From Bacillus sp. NTK034 (GTDB taxonomy: Bacteria > Bacillota > Bacilli > Bacillales > Cytobacillaceae): DNA of 64,000 nucleotides. Positions 51,905-61,713 of this stretch are shown here, piece after piece; the first letter of the stretch is position 1; the number at the start of each line of letters is the position of its first letter. The notes under the pieces are model-generated. The model made no database searches, was not told the DNA's origin, and saw nothing but the letters and a program-made list of their open reading frames with translations. Both the position numbers and the translations under genes were made by a program. The stretch is taken from positions 248,001-312,000 of the forward strand of contig NZ_JAFKOJ010000003.1 in assembly GCF_017303275.1 (NCBI RefSeq), read 5' to 3'.

Positions 51905-52753
51905 ATGGATACAAAATTAATTTTAATTGAGGGTCTCCCTGGTTCAGGCAAATCTACTACCGCAAGATTGGTTCATGAAGTTTTGATGCAAAACGGTATT
52001 GAATCAGAGCTATTCTGCGAAGGTGATCTGGATCACCCGGCAGATTATGAGAGCGTCGCCTATTTTGAAAACGACCAGTGGCATCGATTGCTGGAAGAAT
52101 ACAGTGCATTCAGAGACCGGATGATTGAAAAAAGTTTTCCGGAAGATACTGGCTATTTAGTGCCGTATAAAAAGATTGGACCTGATATGCCAGGCACATT
52201 TTATGCGAAAGTATCTAAAAATGATATCTATGAGCTTCCTTTGGAGCAAAATATGAAACTTATAATCAATAATTGGGAACGATTTTCCAATCGAGCTGCC
52301 AGCGGCCAAAAAGTACATATTTTTGAATGCTGTTTTTTACAGAATCCAGTTACAGTCGGTATGATTAAATATGGAGCTCCCCTTACAAAGGTTAGTAATT
52401 ATGTATTAGCATTGGAAAAATCCGTGAAAAATCTGAATCCGATATTAATTTATGTCAGTCAGGATAACCTTGACTTGTCTTTCAGGAAAGCGATAAATGA
52501 ACGGCCGCCATCCTGGTCTGAAGGTTTTATCCATTATTATACCGGTCAAGGATATGGTAAGAAAAATCACTTAAGCGGGGCAGAAGGTACTATAAAGGTT
52601 CTTGAAGCCAGGAGGAAGGCTGAAGAGGAAATTTTGAAGGAGCTGTCCATCCGAAAGGCTGTAATCAATAACTCAGCATTCGATGAGAATTCACATAAAG
52701 CCGCTTTAGTGAATTTGCTGATAAATCACCTTGCACAGAAAGGGGAAAATTAA
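51905..52753 (+). CDS. P-loop NTPase/kinase-like protein
   Basis: 282 residues, ATG behind GAAGGTGATT. The Walker A motif is LIEGLPGSGKSTTARLV near residue 7; HIFECCFLQNPVT near 140 may be Walker B-like. The rest does not match a named kinase that I can recall. The HIT gene starts at the next base, so the two are co-transcribed and probably coupled. May phosphorylate a small metabolite. Confidence 0.65.
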   Translation: MDTKLILIEGLPGSGKSTTARLVHEVLMQNGIESELFCEGDLDHPADYESVAYFENDQWHRLLEEYSAFRDRMIEKSFPEDTGYLVPYKKIGPDMPGTFYAKVSKNDIYELPLEQNMKLIINNWERFSNRAASGQKVHIFECCFLQNPVTVGMIKYGAPLTKVSNYVLALEKSVKNLNPILIYVSQDNLDLSFRKAINERPPSWSEGFIHYYTGQGYGKKNHLSGAEGTIKVLEARRKAEEEILKELSIRKAVINNSAFDENSHKAALVNLLINHLAQKGEN

Positions 52754-53164
52754 GTGCCTTATCAGGAGCATTGTCCCTTTTGCAGACCGCACCAGGACCC
52801 TCTTCAACATATCATTTTTGAAAACAGCACTTGTTATTTTCTTCAGCACGATAAAGAACAGGACGTATTGGAGGGCTGTGGGGTCATAGTGCCAAAAGCG
52901 CACAATTCCGATGCTTTTCACCTGACGGCGGAAGAGTGGAATGATACATATGAACTTCTGCAAAAAGCCAAGGATTATTTAGATAAAAAGTATGCTCCAG
53001 ATGGATATACGCTTGGCTGGAATGTGGGCGATGCTTCAAATCAATCCATTCTTCACAGCCACCTGCACGTCATTCCCAGATATAATGATGAACTACACGC
53101 AGGAAAAGGGCTCAGGCATTGGCTGAAGCAGCCCGATAATAAAAGAGGGATTCTAAAAAGATAA
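52754..53164 (+). CDS. HIT family nucleotide hydrolase/transferase
   Basis: 136 residues, GTG start adjacent to the previous stop. The HIT triad is ILHSHLHVIPRY near residue 98 (H-x-H-x-H). An N-terminal zinc pair, CPFCRP, is present as in many Bacillus HIT proteins. Likely hydrolyses AMP-linked substrates. Monocistronic end marked by a terminator. Confidence 0.88.
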   Translation: MPYQEHCPFCRPHQDPLQHIIFENSTCYFLQHDKEQDVLEGCGVIVPKAHNSDAFHLTAEEWNDTYELLQKAKDYLDKKYAPDGYTLGWNVGDASNQSILHSHLHVIPRYNDELHAGKGLRHWLKQPDNKRGILKR

Positions 53165-53195
53165 AAAAACACACAGCGGGACTGTGTGTTTTTAA
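53163..53195. terminator. Bidirectional terminator
   Basis: AAAAAACACACAG and CTGTGTGTTTTT arms between convergent genes. Confidence 0.9.
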
Positions 53196-53196
53196 A

Positions 53197-54216
53197 TTAC
53201 TGTATTTTCGGCGGATTGCTCTTGACTTCAAGAACATCCAGCATAAACACAAACACTGGTATACCTACGATTAATCCCCAAACACCGAAGAAATGTTCAG
53301 AAAAAATCAGGACAATAAAGGTATAAAAGACAGGCAAATCCGTTTTGGAAGACATAAGCTTCGGATTTAAAATATACGCTTCAATGGCGTGGATCACCAT
53401 AATGACAAGTACTATATAAAATACCTGGATGAATCCGCCGAGAGAATAGGCGATTGTACATAGCGGGACAAGCGAAATGATGACACCCGCAACAGGAATT
53501 AATCCCAGCAGGAAAATAAGAATCGACAATCCCATTAGCTGAGGAAAGTCCATGATCCACAGTGCAAGTGTTGTCAGGATGCAATTCACAGTGGCAATGA
53601 CAAACTGCGCTTCGATTACCTTTCCGAATGTTTGCACAAATTTACTTCCAAAATACTCGATTTCATTATAAAAGTCAGCGATTTTGCTGTGTTTAAATTT
53701 CAAGGTGAATTCGATAAGTTTCGGTTTTTCGAGCAGAAAAAACAAACTAAGTATTAGAGACAGCAATACCTGGATGGCAATATGACTAATATCGGAAAAA
53801 TACTGAAGCAGGAAGGCAAATCCCTGTTCAAGATATTTCGTAATTTCATTTGTTTCGAGCATTTGAACAATATATGTAATTACTATATTGTCATGTTTTT
53901 GGGTGTAAAAGCTTTCAACCTGTTTAAACAGCTGTGATATTTCAGATACAATCAAAGGAAGATATTTGATTATCCCTATAGAAAGCAGGCCGATAATTCC
54001 CATGTAAAGGGTAATGACAGTCAGTTTTCTATTCAGTTTAAATCTCGAAAGGACAAGCTTCACAAGCCTATCCATCAAAAATGAAAATATGAATGTAATC
54101 AGAATTAAATTAATCATGCTCCTCAACAGGTAAAGAGCCAGGACTATAATTCCAAAAATGATGAATCTTTTTATGCCGTTATTATTTAAAAATGATTTAA
54201 TCGTTTCCAACTTCAT
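53197..54216 (-). CDS. AI-2E family transporter-like membrane protein
   Basis: 339 residues. About eight membrane helices in the AI-2E family layout: long helices at both ends (FIIFGIIVLALYLLR..., LIVGIPVFVFMLDVLEV) and a central amphipathic segment (SQLFKQVESFYTQKHDN). The conserved ..FGVWGLIVGIPVFV.. end motif is present. Most members are unstudied; some are Na+/H+ antiporters. No neighbour suggests a role. Confidence 0.85.
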   Translation of the reverse strand: MKLETIKSFLNNNGIKRFIIFGIIVLALYLLRSMINLILITFIFSFLMDRLVKLVLSRFKLNRKLTVITLYMGIIGLLSIGIIKYLPLIVSEISQLFKQVESFYTQKHDNIVITYIVQMLETNEITKYLEQGFAFLLQYFSDISHIAIQVLLSLILSLFFLLEKPKLIEFTLKFKHSKIADFYNEIEYFGSKFVQTFGKVIEAQFVIATVNCILTTLALWIMDFPQLMGLSILIFLLGLIPVAGVIISLVPLCTIAYSLGGFIQVFYIVLVIMVIHAIEAYILNPKLMSSKTDLPVFYTFIVLIFSEHFFGVWGLIVGIPVFVFMLDVLEVKSNPPKIQ

Positions 54217-54247
54217 TCCTCCACACTTTTTAAGTTTCTTTAAAATT

Positions 54248-54562
54248 TCAGGAAATGCGGAGATAATTACTCTGGAACATATATGGGATCATATATTGAT
54301 TACTTCTGTGAATTGCATCGGAGTTTAGTGCCTGAAAATGTGTCCGGTATACTTTATAATAGGTCAGCTTCACCGTTAATTTTACTGGAGCTGCTAAAGT
54401 GCTACTCAAAGCAGGGCTTTTTAGGGCAGGTAAATCAATAACAATGGCATTTTCCTTCAGATGTACATTGAAATCAATCGGCTCCTGGCTTTGCTGCACA
54501 GATGAAGACAAACCGGATACAAGCAGGAAAATGCTGAAAAATATGTGTGCCACCTTGTTCAT
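54248..54562 (-). CDS. Small secreted protein
   Basis: 104 residues. Signal peptide KVAHIFFSIFLLVSGLSSS, then a small beta domain (DFNVHLKENAIVIDL, PVKLTVKLTYYKVYRT). Starts ATG with AAGAGGATG upstream. Not recognised. It precedes the AI-2E gene on the same strand by about 30 bp, so may be in the same operon. Confidence 0.6.
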   Translation of the reverse strand: MNKVAHIFFSIFLLVSGLSSSVQQSQEPIDFNVHLKENAIVIDLPALKSPALSSTLAAPVKLTVKLTYYKVYRTHFQALNSDAIHRSNQYMIPYMFQSNYLRIS

Positions 54563-54669
54563 CCTCTTATTATCAATATATTTACTATTTTATAATACTT
54601 TTTCATTTAATTATATATCTATTTACAGTCGAAATGGAAAAAATCATTACGCAGAAAGGATGATGATAG

Positions 54670-55515
54670 TTGGATAGGAAATATGCTGCCATTACAGGCT
54701 GTTCCAGCGGGTTTGGAGCCTTGATGGCCATTGAGCTCGCAAAGGATGATTTTCAAGTTATTGCAACAATGAGAAACACGGATAAAAGCAATAAGTTAAT
54801 GGAGAAAGCTAGACAAGAGGGAGTTCATGAACAGATATCCATTCACGAATTGGATGTCACCTCGTCCTCATCCATTGAAATGTTTAAAAACCTGATCCTT
54901 CAATTGCCTTCCATTGATGTTCTAATCAATAATGCCGGCTATGCAGGAGCAGGATTTGCGGAAGAAATACCGCTGGAGGAGTATAGAAATCAATTTGAGA
55001 CAAATGTTTTTGGAACGTTTGCAGTTACTCAGGCGGTTCTGCCATTTATGCGGAAACAAAGAACAGGAACCATCATAAATGTGAGTTCTATAAGCGGAAG
55101 AATCGGGTTTCCAGGCTTATCGCCATATGCCGCATCAAAATTTGCTGTAGAGGGATGGAGTGAATCACTTAGACTTGAAATGAAACCGTTTGGCGTAAAT
55201 GTTGTGCTGATTGAGCCAGGATCCTTCAGGACCGGCATCTGGACAACTGGAAAAAAGATAGCTGAATCATCCTTGAAAAAAGACTCACCTTATTATCCAT
55301 ATATGACAAAAATTCAACATTACCTTGAACAAGGAGAGCCATTTTATGAAGATCCGATAATCGTTGCGAAAAAAGCAGTGAGCATCCTCAGAGAAAAAGA
55401 ACCTGCACTCAGGTATCCGGCAGGAAAGGGTGTCCGCACAAGAATACGCCTGAAAAACCTTATGAACTGGAAAAGCTGGGAGAAAATCATATTAAAAACT
55501 CTCTACAAACAATAA
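54670..55515 (+). CDS. SDR-family oxidoreductase (YusZ-like)
   Basis: 281 residues, TTG start with GGATGATG upstream. Cofactor motif AITGCSSGFGALMAIEL, NNAGYAGAGF near residue 85, and the catalytic SSISGRIGFPGLSPYAASKFAV (S...YxxxK, shown here as SPYAASK). Length and helix F-G pattern resemble YusZ. Substrate unknown. Confidence 0.85.
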   Translation: MDRKYAAITGCSSGFGALMAIELAKDDFQVIATMRNTDKSNKLMEKARQEGVHEQISIHELDVTSSSSIEMFKNLILQLPSIDVLINNAGYAGAGFAEEIPLEEYRNQFETNVFGTFAVTQAVLPFMRKQRTGTIINVSSISGRIGFPGLSPYAASKFAVEGWSESLRLEMKPFGVNVVLIEPGSFRTGIWTTGKKIAESSLKKDSPYYPYMTKIQHYLEQGEPFYEDPIIVAKKAVSILREKEPALRYPAGKGVRTRIRLKNLMNWKSWEKIILKTLYKQ

Positions 55516-55560
55516 TAGTTTTTTTTAAAGTTTTAACTCTAAATTTTATTTAATCTGCTG

Positions 55561-55735
55561 AGTTGATTGGAGCGGAGAGTACTTGATCCTCGAAAATGCT
55601 TATGCATTTTCTTCGTGCGGTGATGATTTACGGAAGACAATTCAATGTACTGCGGGAGGAGAGGGGAATGAGAGATCCCGCAGGCGAACCCGAATAGGCT
55701 CTCATTCCTCCCCGCGGAACGTAACGGACATCATT
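55561..55735. repeat. Dispersed Bacillus-type intergenic repeat
   Basis: Starts TTGATTGGAGCGGAGAG and ends CCCCGCGGAACGTAACGG, with inner hairpins GAAAATGC/GCATTTTC (55592-55611) and GGGGAATGAGAG/CTCTCATTCCTC. I recall such elements as widespread, high-copy intergenic repeats in Bacillus relatives. Confidence 0.6.
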
Positions 55736-55770
55736 AAAAACTAAAAAAACAGCCTATCATAAAAATAAAA

Positions 55771-56103
55771 TTAACTTATAAACAAATACCCGGTAATAAT
55801 TATTCCAACGATAAAAAAAGCAAAAGTCCCTGTAAGAAACGGATTGAAATGAATGAAGAAATCCGCTCTTTCTTCTTCATTCATATGAGTCATCAGATTC
55901 AGCTTTGAATCTGCAATCACATTATTTGTCCAGGCATCACCCTGTGAAAAAGCAAATAAGCTGAATGCAAAAAGAATAAAGCTGCTGTAGGCAAGAGTAT
56001 CAAGCAGAGGAAAGTGAAGAAAAAATGAAATACCTGCTGCTAAATTTGATTCTAAAATAAAAAATAACAATGACCAAACCAGGAACTTTTTTTGTTTAAC
56101 CAT
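55771..56103 (-). CDS. Small membrane protein
   Basis: 110 residues from ATG 56103 (AAAGGAGG in front). Three membrane helices (FLVWSLLFFILESNLAAG, LLDTLAYSSFILFAFSLFAF, FLTGTFAFFIVGIIITGYLF). The middle SKLNLMTHMNEEERAD is soluble. Function unknown. Confidence 0.65.
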   Translation of the reverse strand: MVKQKKFLVWSLLFFILESNLAAGISFFLHFPLLDTLAYSSFILFAFSLFAFSQGDAWTNNVIADSKLNLMTHMNEEERADFFIHFNPFLTGTFAFFIVGIIITGYLFIS

Positions 56104-56267
56104 GCATGACCTCCTTTTTTCTTTTTCTTTTATAACGAATAGAATGATAAAAAGTTTCAAAATTTTCCTTTTTATCTTCTTTTTACTTAAGTCCCCAATC
56201 TCTGATTAATTTTCTTGCATCTAGAGAAAATAAGAAAACTAATCTTTGATCATCTGGGGGAGATGGA

Positions 56268-57410
56268 ATGAAAAAGGGAATGAAAAAATACTTAATCACG
56301 CTGTTATTATTCATAGCCCTGCTGATTGTCTGGAACCAGACGGAAGCTGAAGTATCCGGACCGCCAACCATCCATCTGCGCCTGTTGGAAACCACTGATT
56401 TGCATGGGAACATGATTGGTTATGATTACGAAGACCGCAGGAAGACAGTGGAGTTTGGGCTTTCAAGAACGGCCAGCTTGATTAAAAAGGCAAGAAATGA
56501 GTCGCCTAACTCCCTTCTATTTGATAATGGAGACATTCTTGAAGGGAATGGACTGGATGAATATGCCTATAGAAGCCATCCGCTTGACATGGCTAATGTC
56601 CATCCTGTTTTTAAAGCCATGAATACTTTACTTTATGATGCTGCGACGGTGGGAAATCATGAATTTAATTACGGAATTGATTTTATGGAAGAAAGTATCA
56701 GGGGAGCTAACTTTCCTTATGTCAATGCCAATATATATGTTGAAGACAGCAATCAGATCGATGAGGATGATCTGAATTATTTTAATCCCTATACCATCAT
56801 AGAGAAAGAGGTCACAGATACAGCCGGGGAAAAGCATAAGCTGAAAGTTGGAGTCATCGGCTTTATCACACCGATTGTGGCGGAATGGAATAAAGAGTAT
56901 TTTCGCGGAAACCTTAAAGTGAAAAATATTAAGGAAACTGCCGAGCATTTTATTCCTATTATGAAAAGTAAAGGGGCAGATATCATTGTGGCTCTAGCCC
57001 ATACCGGTCTCCAATCTGATAAAGGGCTGGATGAAAAAAAGGGCAATTCAGTTCATGCCCTCAGCAAAGTTAAAGGATTAGATGCCATTCTATTCGGGCA
57101 CAGCCATTCAGTTTTTCCTGTCAAAGATGAACTGCAAAAGCTGCCTGGCATTGACTTAAAGGCTGGTACCATTAACGGGACTGCTGCTGTCCAGGCTGGA
57201 TACTGGGGCAATCATCTCGGTCTCATCGATTTGAAAATTGTCTTCCAGGATAGCGAATGGAAAGTGAAAAGCAGTGTTTCGTCGATCAGGCCCGTTTACC
57301 GGACAATCAATAAAAAAAGCAGGGAAGTCATACCCGCAGACCCAATAATTGAACAGATTATGAAAAAGGATCATCATGATGCCCTTAATTATTTGAAAAA
57401 TAAAAAGTAA
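56268..57410 (+). CDS. Cyclic-nucleotide phosphodiesterase/5'-nucleotidase-like metallophosphatase
   Basis: 380 residues, ATG behind GGGGGAGATGGA. N-terminal signal/anchor (KYLITLLLFIALLIVW). The metallophosphatase domain is complete: LLETTDLHGNMIGY (Asp/His), FDNGDILEG, TVGNHEFNYG (Asn/His), ALAHTGLQS and FGHSHSVF. It resembles CpdB/YfkN, but ends right after this domain with no C-terminal 5'-nucleotidase domain, followed by a terminator. Substrate could be 2',3'-cyclic nucleotides. Confidence 0.82.
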   Translation: MKKGMKKYLITLLLFIALLIVWNQTEAEVSGPPTIHLRLLETTDLHGNMIGYDYEDRRKTVEFGLSRTASLIKKARNESPNSLLFDNGDILEGNGLDEYAYRSHPLDMANVHPVFKAMNTLLYDAATVGNHEFNYGIDFMEESIRGANFPYVNANIYVEDSNQIDEDDLNYFNPYTIIEKEVTDTAGEKHKLKVGVIGFITPIVAEWNKEYFRGNLKVKNIKETAEHFIPIMKSKGADIIVALAHTGLQSDKGLDEKKGNSVHALSKVKGLDAILFGHSHSVFPVKDELQKLPGIDLKAGTINGTAAVQAGYWGNHLGLIDLKIVFQDSEWKVKSSVSSIRPVYRTINKKSREVIPADPIIEQIMKKDHHDALNYLKNKK

Positions 57411-57434
57411 AAGGCGCCCACTGGACGCCTTTTT
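57409..57434. terminator. Bidirectional terminator
   Basis: AAAAGGCGCCCA and TGGACGCCTTTTT arms between convergent genes. Confidence 0.9.
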
Positions 57435-57435
57435 C

Positions 57436-58227
57436 CTATAAAACCGAAAATTCTTCATTTTTCAAGTCAGTAATAAACATATGTCCCGGAGCATGAGTAA
57501 TCATAATCTCCGGCTTCACATGCATGGCGACTGCCTGAGGGGTAACCCCGCAGGCCCAGAAAACTGGTACTTCTCCTTCCTTAATGGTCACAGAGTCTCC
57601 AAAATCAGGATGCTGAATATTGTTAATTCCGATTGCTTCAGGATTTCCAATATGGACAGGAGCCCCATGGACAGATGGGAAGCGGCTTGTCACCTGTACA
57701 GCTCTAATCGCTTCCTTCTCTGTCATCGGCCGCATACTCACTACCATAGGGCCTTCAAATTGGCCTGCACCCACACACCCAATATTTGTTTTATACATCG
57801 GGACATTCCGATTTTCCTCAATATGGCGGATAGGGATATTATTTTTGAGCAATGCGTCTTCGAACGTAAAACTGCAGCCGATCAGAAATGCTACCATATC
57901 ATCATTCCAATAAGAGGTTATGTCTGAAAGCTCCTCAACGAGCTCTCCGTTTTTATATACCCTGTATTTTGGCAGGTCGGTTCTAATATCAGCATTTGGA
58001 GCTGACAGCATTGGCACCGGTGATCCTGGTTCAGTCACATCGATGATTGGACAGGATTTAGGATTACGCTGGCAAAAGAGCAGAAATTCAAAGGCCAGCT
58101 CCTTTGGCAATATAGCCAGATTGGCTTGAATAAAGCCATTTGCCATTCCTGCAGTTGGTTTATCCCAATCCTGGACACGGATCAATCTGCGTGCCTCATC
58201 GGGATTCAATTGAAAAGGGGAGTTCAT
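57436..58227 (-). CDS. Putative hydro-lyase (DUF1445, YcsI homologue)
   Basis: 263 residues from ATG 58227 (GAAAGGAGA in front). DUF1445 features: [23 protein letters not shown] at the start, [19 protein letters not shown] near residue 120 and [16 protein letters not shown] near 230. B. subtilis YcsI (part of ycsFGI-kip) is alike and is a possible glutamate/5-oxoproline-linked enzyme. Last gene of the pxp operon, 20 bp after the ycsG homologue. Confidence 0.85.
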   Translation of the reverse strand: MNSPFQLNPDEARRLIRVQDWDKPTAGMANGFIQANLAILPKELAFEFLLFCQRNPKSCPIIDVTEPGSPVPMLSAPNADIRTDLPKYRVYKNGELVEELSDITSYWNDDMVAFLIGCSFTFEDALLKNNIPIRHIEENRNVPMYKTNIGCVGAGQFEGPMVVSMRPMTEKEAIRAVQVTSRFPSVHGAPVHIGNPEAIGINNIQHPDFGDSVTIKEGEVPVFWACGVTPQAVAMHVKPEIMITHAPGHMFITDLKNEEFSVL

Positions 58228-58247
58228 ATAAAAATCTCCTTTCATGC

Positions 58248-59438
58248 TTATTTAAATAGCTCAGGGATTCCATTGATTAATGAATAAACCCCCATGTAAG
58301 ACATGGCAATCACGATAATGACTCCAAAAATCGTCATCCAAAGAGGATGTTTATAATCGCCGACAATTTTGGTTTTATAAGCAGCAATCAGCATTACACC
58401 TAATGCAATTGGGAGAATAAGACCGTTTAAGGAACCAACTAAAACCAATATTTTTACCGGTTTTCCGATCAAAACAAAAACAAATGTAGAAATGGCGATA
58501 AAACCGACAATGACCCATTTATGATGTTTCTCGACAGCTGGGCTCAATGTCCGAATGAATGATACCGAAGTATAGGCTGCACCGACAACAGAAGTAATGG
58601 CAGCTGCCCACATGACTACTCCAAACATCTTATATCCAATATTGCCTGCTGCCAGCTGAAAGACAGAAGCAGGAGGGTTGGATGGATCGAGTGCTAGGCC
58701 CTGTGAAACCACACCTAGTGCTGCAAGGAACAGGAAGATACGCATAATGGATGCGATCCCGATTGCACTGACAGAGCTCTTCGTGACTTCCGGAAGAGCT
58801 TCTTTTCCTTTGACTCCAGCATCAATTAAGCGATGCCCGCCCGCGAAGGTAATATAACCGCCAACCGTTCCGCCTACAAGCGTAATAATGGCCAGGATAT
58901 CAATTTTATCCGGCACAAACGTTTTGACAACAGCTTCACCAACAGGTGGCTGTGCCGTAAACATTACGTAAAGAGTTAATCCAATCATGACAAACCCTAA
59001 AATCTGTGTGAAACGGTCCATTAATCTGCCCGCTTCTTTTACAAGGAAGATGCCGATTGCCAAAATTCCGCTTAAAAGGGCGCCCATTTCAGGGGATATG
59101 CCGAAAATAACATTTGTACCTAACCCGGCACCGGCAATATTCCCAATATTAAAAGCAAGACCGCCCATGACAATCAGGGCAGCAAGGAAATGACCAAGAC
59201 CCGGAAGAACATCATTGGCAATATCCTGTGCGCGCTTTTCAGAAACGGCAATGATTCGCCAGATATTCATCTGTGCTCCAATATCAATAATAATAGAAAT
59301 TAAAATGACAAACCCAAAACTCGCAAGCAGGGTTTCTGTAAATACTGTTGTTTGTGTCAGAAAGCCTGGTCCAATGGCAGAAGTGGCCATAAGGAATGCG
59401 GCACCAAGCAGTAGACTGGCATTTGATTGCTTTTTCAT
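58248..59438 (-). CDS. NRAMP-family transporter (YcsG homologue)
   Basis: 396 residues, ATG behind GGGGGAAAA. Eleven or so helices. The NRAMP-like core is recognised by [20 protein letters not shown] at the start, IGNIAGAG near residue 100 and [17 protein letters not shown] near 190. The YcsG-type lacks the metal-binding DPGN motif of real NRAMP, so 5-oxoproline, an amide or urea-like substrate is plausible. Belongs to the pxp operon. Confidence 0.85.
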   Translation of the reverse strand: MKKQSNASLLLGAAFLMATSAIGPGFLTQTTVFTETLLASFGFVILISIIIDIGAQMNIWRIIAVSEKRAQDIANDVLPGLGHFLAALIVMGGLAFNIGNIAGAGLGTNVIFGISPEMGALLSGILAIGIFLVKEAGRLMDRFTQILGFVMIGLTLYVMFTAQPPVGEAVVKTFVPDKIDILAIITLVGGTVGGYITFAGGHRLIDAGVKGKEALPEVTKSSVSAIGIASIMRIFLFLAALGVVSQGLALDPSNPPASVFQLAAGNIGYKMFGVVMWAAAITSVVGAAYTSVSFIRTLSPAVEKHHKWVIVGFIAISTFVFVLIGKPVKILVLVGSLNGLILPIALGVMLIAAYKTKIVGDYKHPLWMTIFGVIIVIAMSYMGVYSLINGIPELFK

Positions 59439-59532
59439 TCATTTTCCCCCAATAATTCTATTTGTGGTTATCTGTCGTGCTTTTTTACTTTGCACCAACA
59501 CTATTAGTCTGATTGAGCTTCATTCGAAATTG

Positions 59533-59775
59533 CTTATACAGCTCCAGAGGAACTATACCCCCTGATAAATGCCATTGGCGCTTGCTTATTCGGCTTCAAC
59601 GGAACTATTCCGGGCGATAAGTGCCATTGGCGCTTGCTTATTCGACTTCAGCGGAACCATTCCGGGTGATAAGTGCCATTGGCGCTTACTTATTCGGCTT
59701 CAACGGAACTATTCCGGGTGATAAGTGCCATTGGCGCTTGAATTATTCAGCTTCAAAAGAACTATTCCCGACAGT
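59533..59775. repeat. Tandem 52-bp repeat, four copies plus a partial
   Basis: Full units start at 59533, 59585, 59637 and 59689, and a degenerate one at 59741. Each is CTTATTCGGCTTC... ...AAGTGCCATTGGCGCTT. The second, third and fourth are nearly identical. Each ends with a near-palindrome around AAGTGCC/GGCGCTT. They lie between pxpA and the ycsG homologue; the remaining bases to 59936 show no gene. Confidence 0.85.
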
Positions 59776-59936
59776 CGCCAGTGAATGCCTTCACACTATC
59801 TTATCAAAATTCATTTGGACTATTTCAAGCCGATGAGAACATTCGAATCTCTGCAATAAATAGCTTGATTTATACGGTCATTCAGGAGCATATAAGCAGC
59901 AGCACCAATTTTACATTATCTCCATTAATACCTATT

Positions 59937-60707
59937 TTATTTCAAAAACTCGCTGATTTTTGCTACCTGAATTCCCGCTTCATTCAATGCCTTCGGAATG
60001 TATTGAGCAAATTCAAGTGCGCTTTCCCCGTCACCATGGATGCATATTGTATTGGCCTCAATGGAAACATCAGTGCCCTGGACAGAATGAACTTTTCCTT
60101 CCTTGACCATGCGGATTACCTGATTTACAGCTGCGCTATGATCTGTAATAAGTGCATTGTTTTCCCTTCTTGAAGTGAGGGATCCATCTTCCTGGTATGT
60201 ACGGTCTGAGAACACTTCATTTGCAGAGCGGAGTCCAATTTTCCTTCCGGCTTTTACTAATTCACTTCCTGAGAGCCCGAAAAGAATCAGTTCAGGATCC
60301 ACTTTATAGACCGCTTCTGCGATTGCTTCAGATAACGGTGCGCTTTTTGAGGCCATGTTGAACAATGCACCGTGCGGTTTTACGTGCTGAAGCTTTCCGC
60401 CTTCTGATGTAACAAAAGCGTTCAAAGCGCCAATTTGATAAACCACTAAGTCATAAGCTTCCTGAGGGGTTATATTTATATCCCTCCGGCCGAATCCATG
60501 CAGATCCTGGAGCCCCGGATGGACACCCAGGCCAACATTCTTCTTTAGTGCCATCTTAACTGTTTTTCGCATGGTCGCAGGGTCGCCGGCATGAAAGCCG
60601 CATGCAATATTTGCAGAAGTAATATAATCAAGAATTTCCTCATCGCGCCCCATCTTGTAAGAGCCAAAGCTTTCTCCCATATCACAATTAATGTCTACAA
60701 TGTGCAT
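59937..60707 (-). CDS. pxpA: 5-oxoprolinase subunit PxpA
   Basis: 256 residues, ATG behind GGAGGAAATTAAG. LamB/YcsF family: [16 protein letters not shown] at the start, [16 protein letters not shown] near residue 35, [15 protein letters not shown] near 55 and [10 protein letters not shown] near 100, then [14 protein letters not shown]. With PxpB and PxpC it hydrolyses 5-oxoproline with ATP. Stop-to-start distance to pxpC is 1 bp. Then 500 bp of repeats separate it from ycsG. Confidence 0.95.
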   Translation of the reverse strand: MHIVDINCDMGESFGSYKMGRDEEILDYITSANIACGFHAGDPATMRKTVKMALKKNVGLGVHPGLQDLHGFGRRDINITPQEAYDLVVYQIGALNAFVTSEGGKLQHVKPHGALFNMASKSAPLSEAIAEAVYKVDPELILFGLSGSELVKAGRKIGLRSANEVFSDRTYQEDGSLTSRRENNALITDHSAAVNQVIRMVKEGKVHSVQGTDVSIEANTICIHGDGESALEFAQYIPKALNEAGIQVAKISEFLK

Positions 60708-60708
60708 C

Positions 60709-61713
60709 TTAATTTCCTCCTCTGGTTTTTAAAAATATGCCTTGCTTTAATTCCTTTAATTTTATTTCTCTATTAATTAATAACTGCTGAGCCTCTTCAT
60801 TTGATATTTCTGCAAAACTTAAGGAATCTCCGGGTTTGGCCTGCGCCAGAAGAGGGAGATCGACAGCAGCAACCTGTCCAATTTTTGGGTACCCCCCCGT
60901 TGTTTGCCGGTCAGCCAGCAATACAATCGGATTTCCATCCGGAGGAACTTGAATGGAACCAAAGTTTACGGCTTCAGATATTTGCTCAGCATGTTCTGAT
61001 AGCGAAAGGGAAGGGCCATTTAGTCTGTATCCCATCCTGTCCGATTGTGAGGTCACTTCAAAGGCGTGTTTAAAAAGCTGAACCTGGCTTTCCTCAGAAA
61101 ATAAATCAAATTGGCGGCCCCTTGTTATTCTGATTTCTGCCGCTGTGTCCGGTATTAGTTCTGATGCAATACCCCAGTCGTTTTCAACAAAAGGCCTATT
61201 AAGAATCTGTTTTGACAAATACTCCGTTATGTTCAATGACTGGAGAGAGGGTTTGCCGGTTTCCAGCAGGTCTCCTGACTTTAATGCTCTGCCTTTATAG
61301 CCGCCAATGCCTGCTCTCAGGTAAGTGGATTTGCTGTTCATTACTTCAGGAACGGCGAATCCGCCCGCAGCAGCCAGATAGGCCCGGCACCCTTTACGGC
61401 ACCTGCCGAATTTTAGTTCACTGCCTTTTTTCACAAAAAGGGATCTCCATGTTCGAACAGGCTGGCCATTGATGGAAGGGGAAAGGTCCCCGCCGCAAAT
61501 CGAAATGAGTATATCTTCTTCAAATGTTAGAACTGGACCCATCATCGTTATTTCTAAAACAGGATCATTTTCATCGTTTCCAGCCAGCAGATTGGCCATC
61601 CGGTGTGAAAAAGGATCCATAGACCCGCTGGAAATCACGCCATACTTTTGATAGCCGGTTCTCCCAAGATCCTGGATGCTTGAAAGGAGTCCAGGCTTTA
61701 AAACGTTAATCAT
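60709..61713 (-). CDS. pxpC: 5-oxoprolinase subunit PxpC
   Basis: 334 residues from ATG 61713 (GGGAGGAG upstream), overlapping the pxpB stop by 3 bases. KipA/AHS2 family: [20 protein letters not shown] at the start (shown as [13 protein letters not shown]), [21 protein letters not shown] near residue 115, [13 protein letters not shown] near 230 and [20 protein letters not shown] near 270. Forms the carboxylase-like half with PxpB. Confidence 0.94.
   Translation of the reverse strand: MINVLKPGLLSSIQDLGRTGYQKYGVISSGSMDPFSHRMANLLAGNDENDPVLEITMMGPVLTFEEDILISICGGDLSPSINGQPVRTWRSLFVKKGSELKFGRCRKGCRAYLAAAGGFAVPEVMNSKSTYLRAGIGGYKGRALKSGDLLETGKPSLQSLNITEYLSKQILNRPFVENDWGIASELIPDTAAEIRITRGRQFDLFSEESQVQLFKHAFEVTSQSDRMGYRLNGPSLSLSEHAEQISEAVNFGSIQVPPDGNPIVLLADRQTTGGYPKIGQVAAVDLPLLAQAKPGDSLSFAEISNEEAQQLLINREIKLKELKQGIFLKTRGGN

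Noticed and set aside
59533..59775. CRISPR array
   Set aside because: The 52-bp units are contiguous, with no unique spacers and no cas genes.
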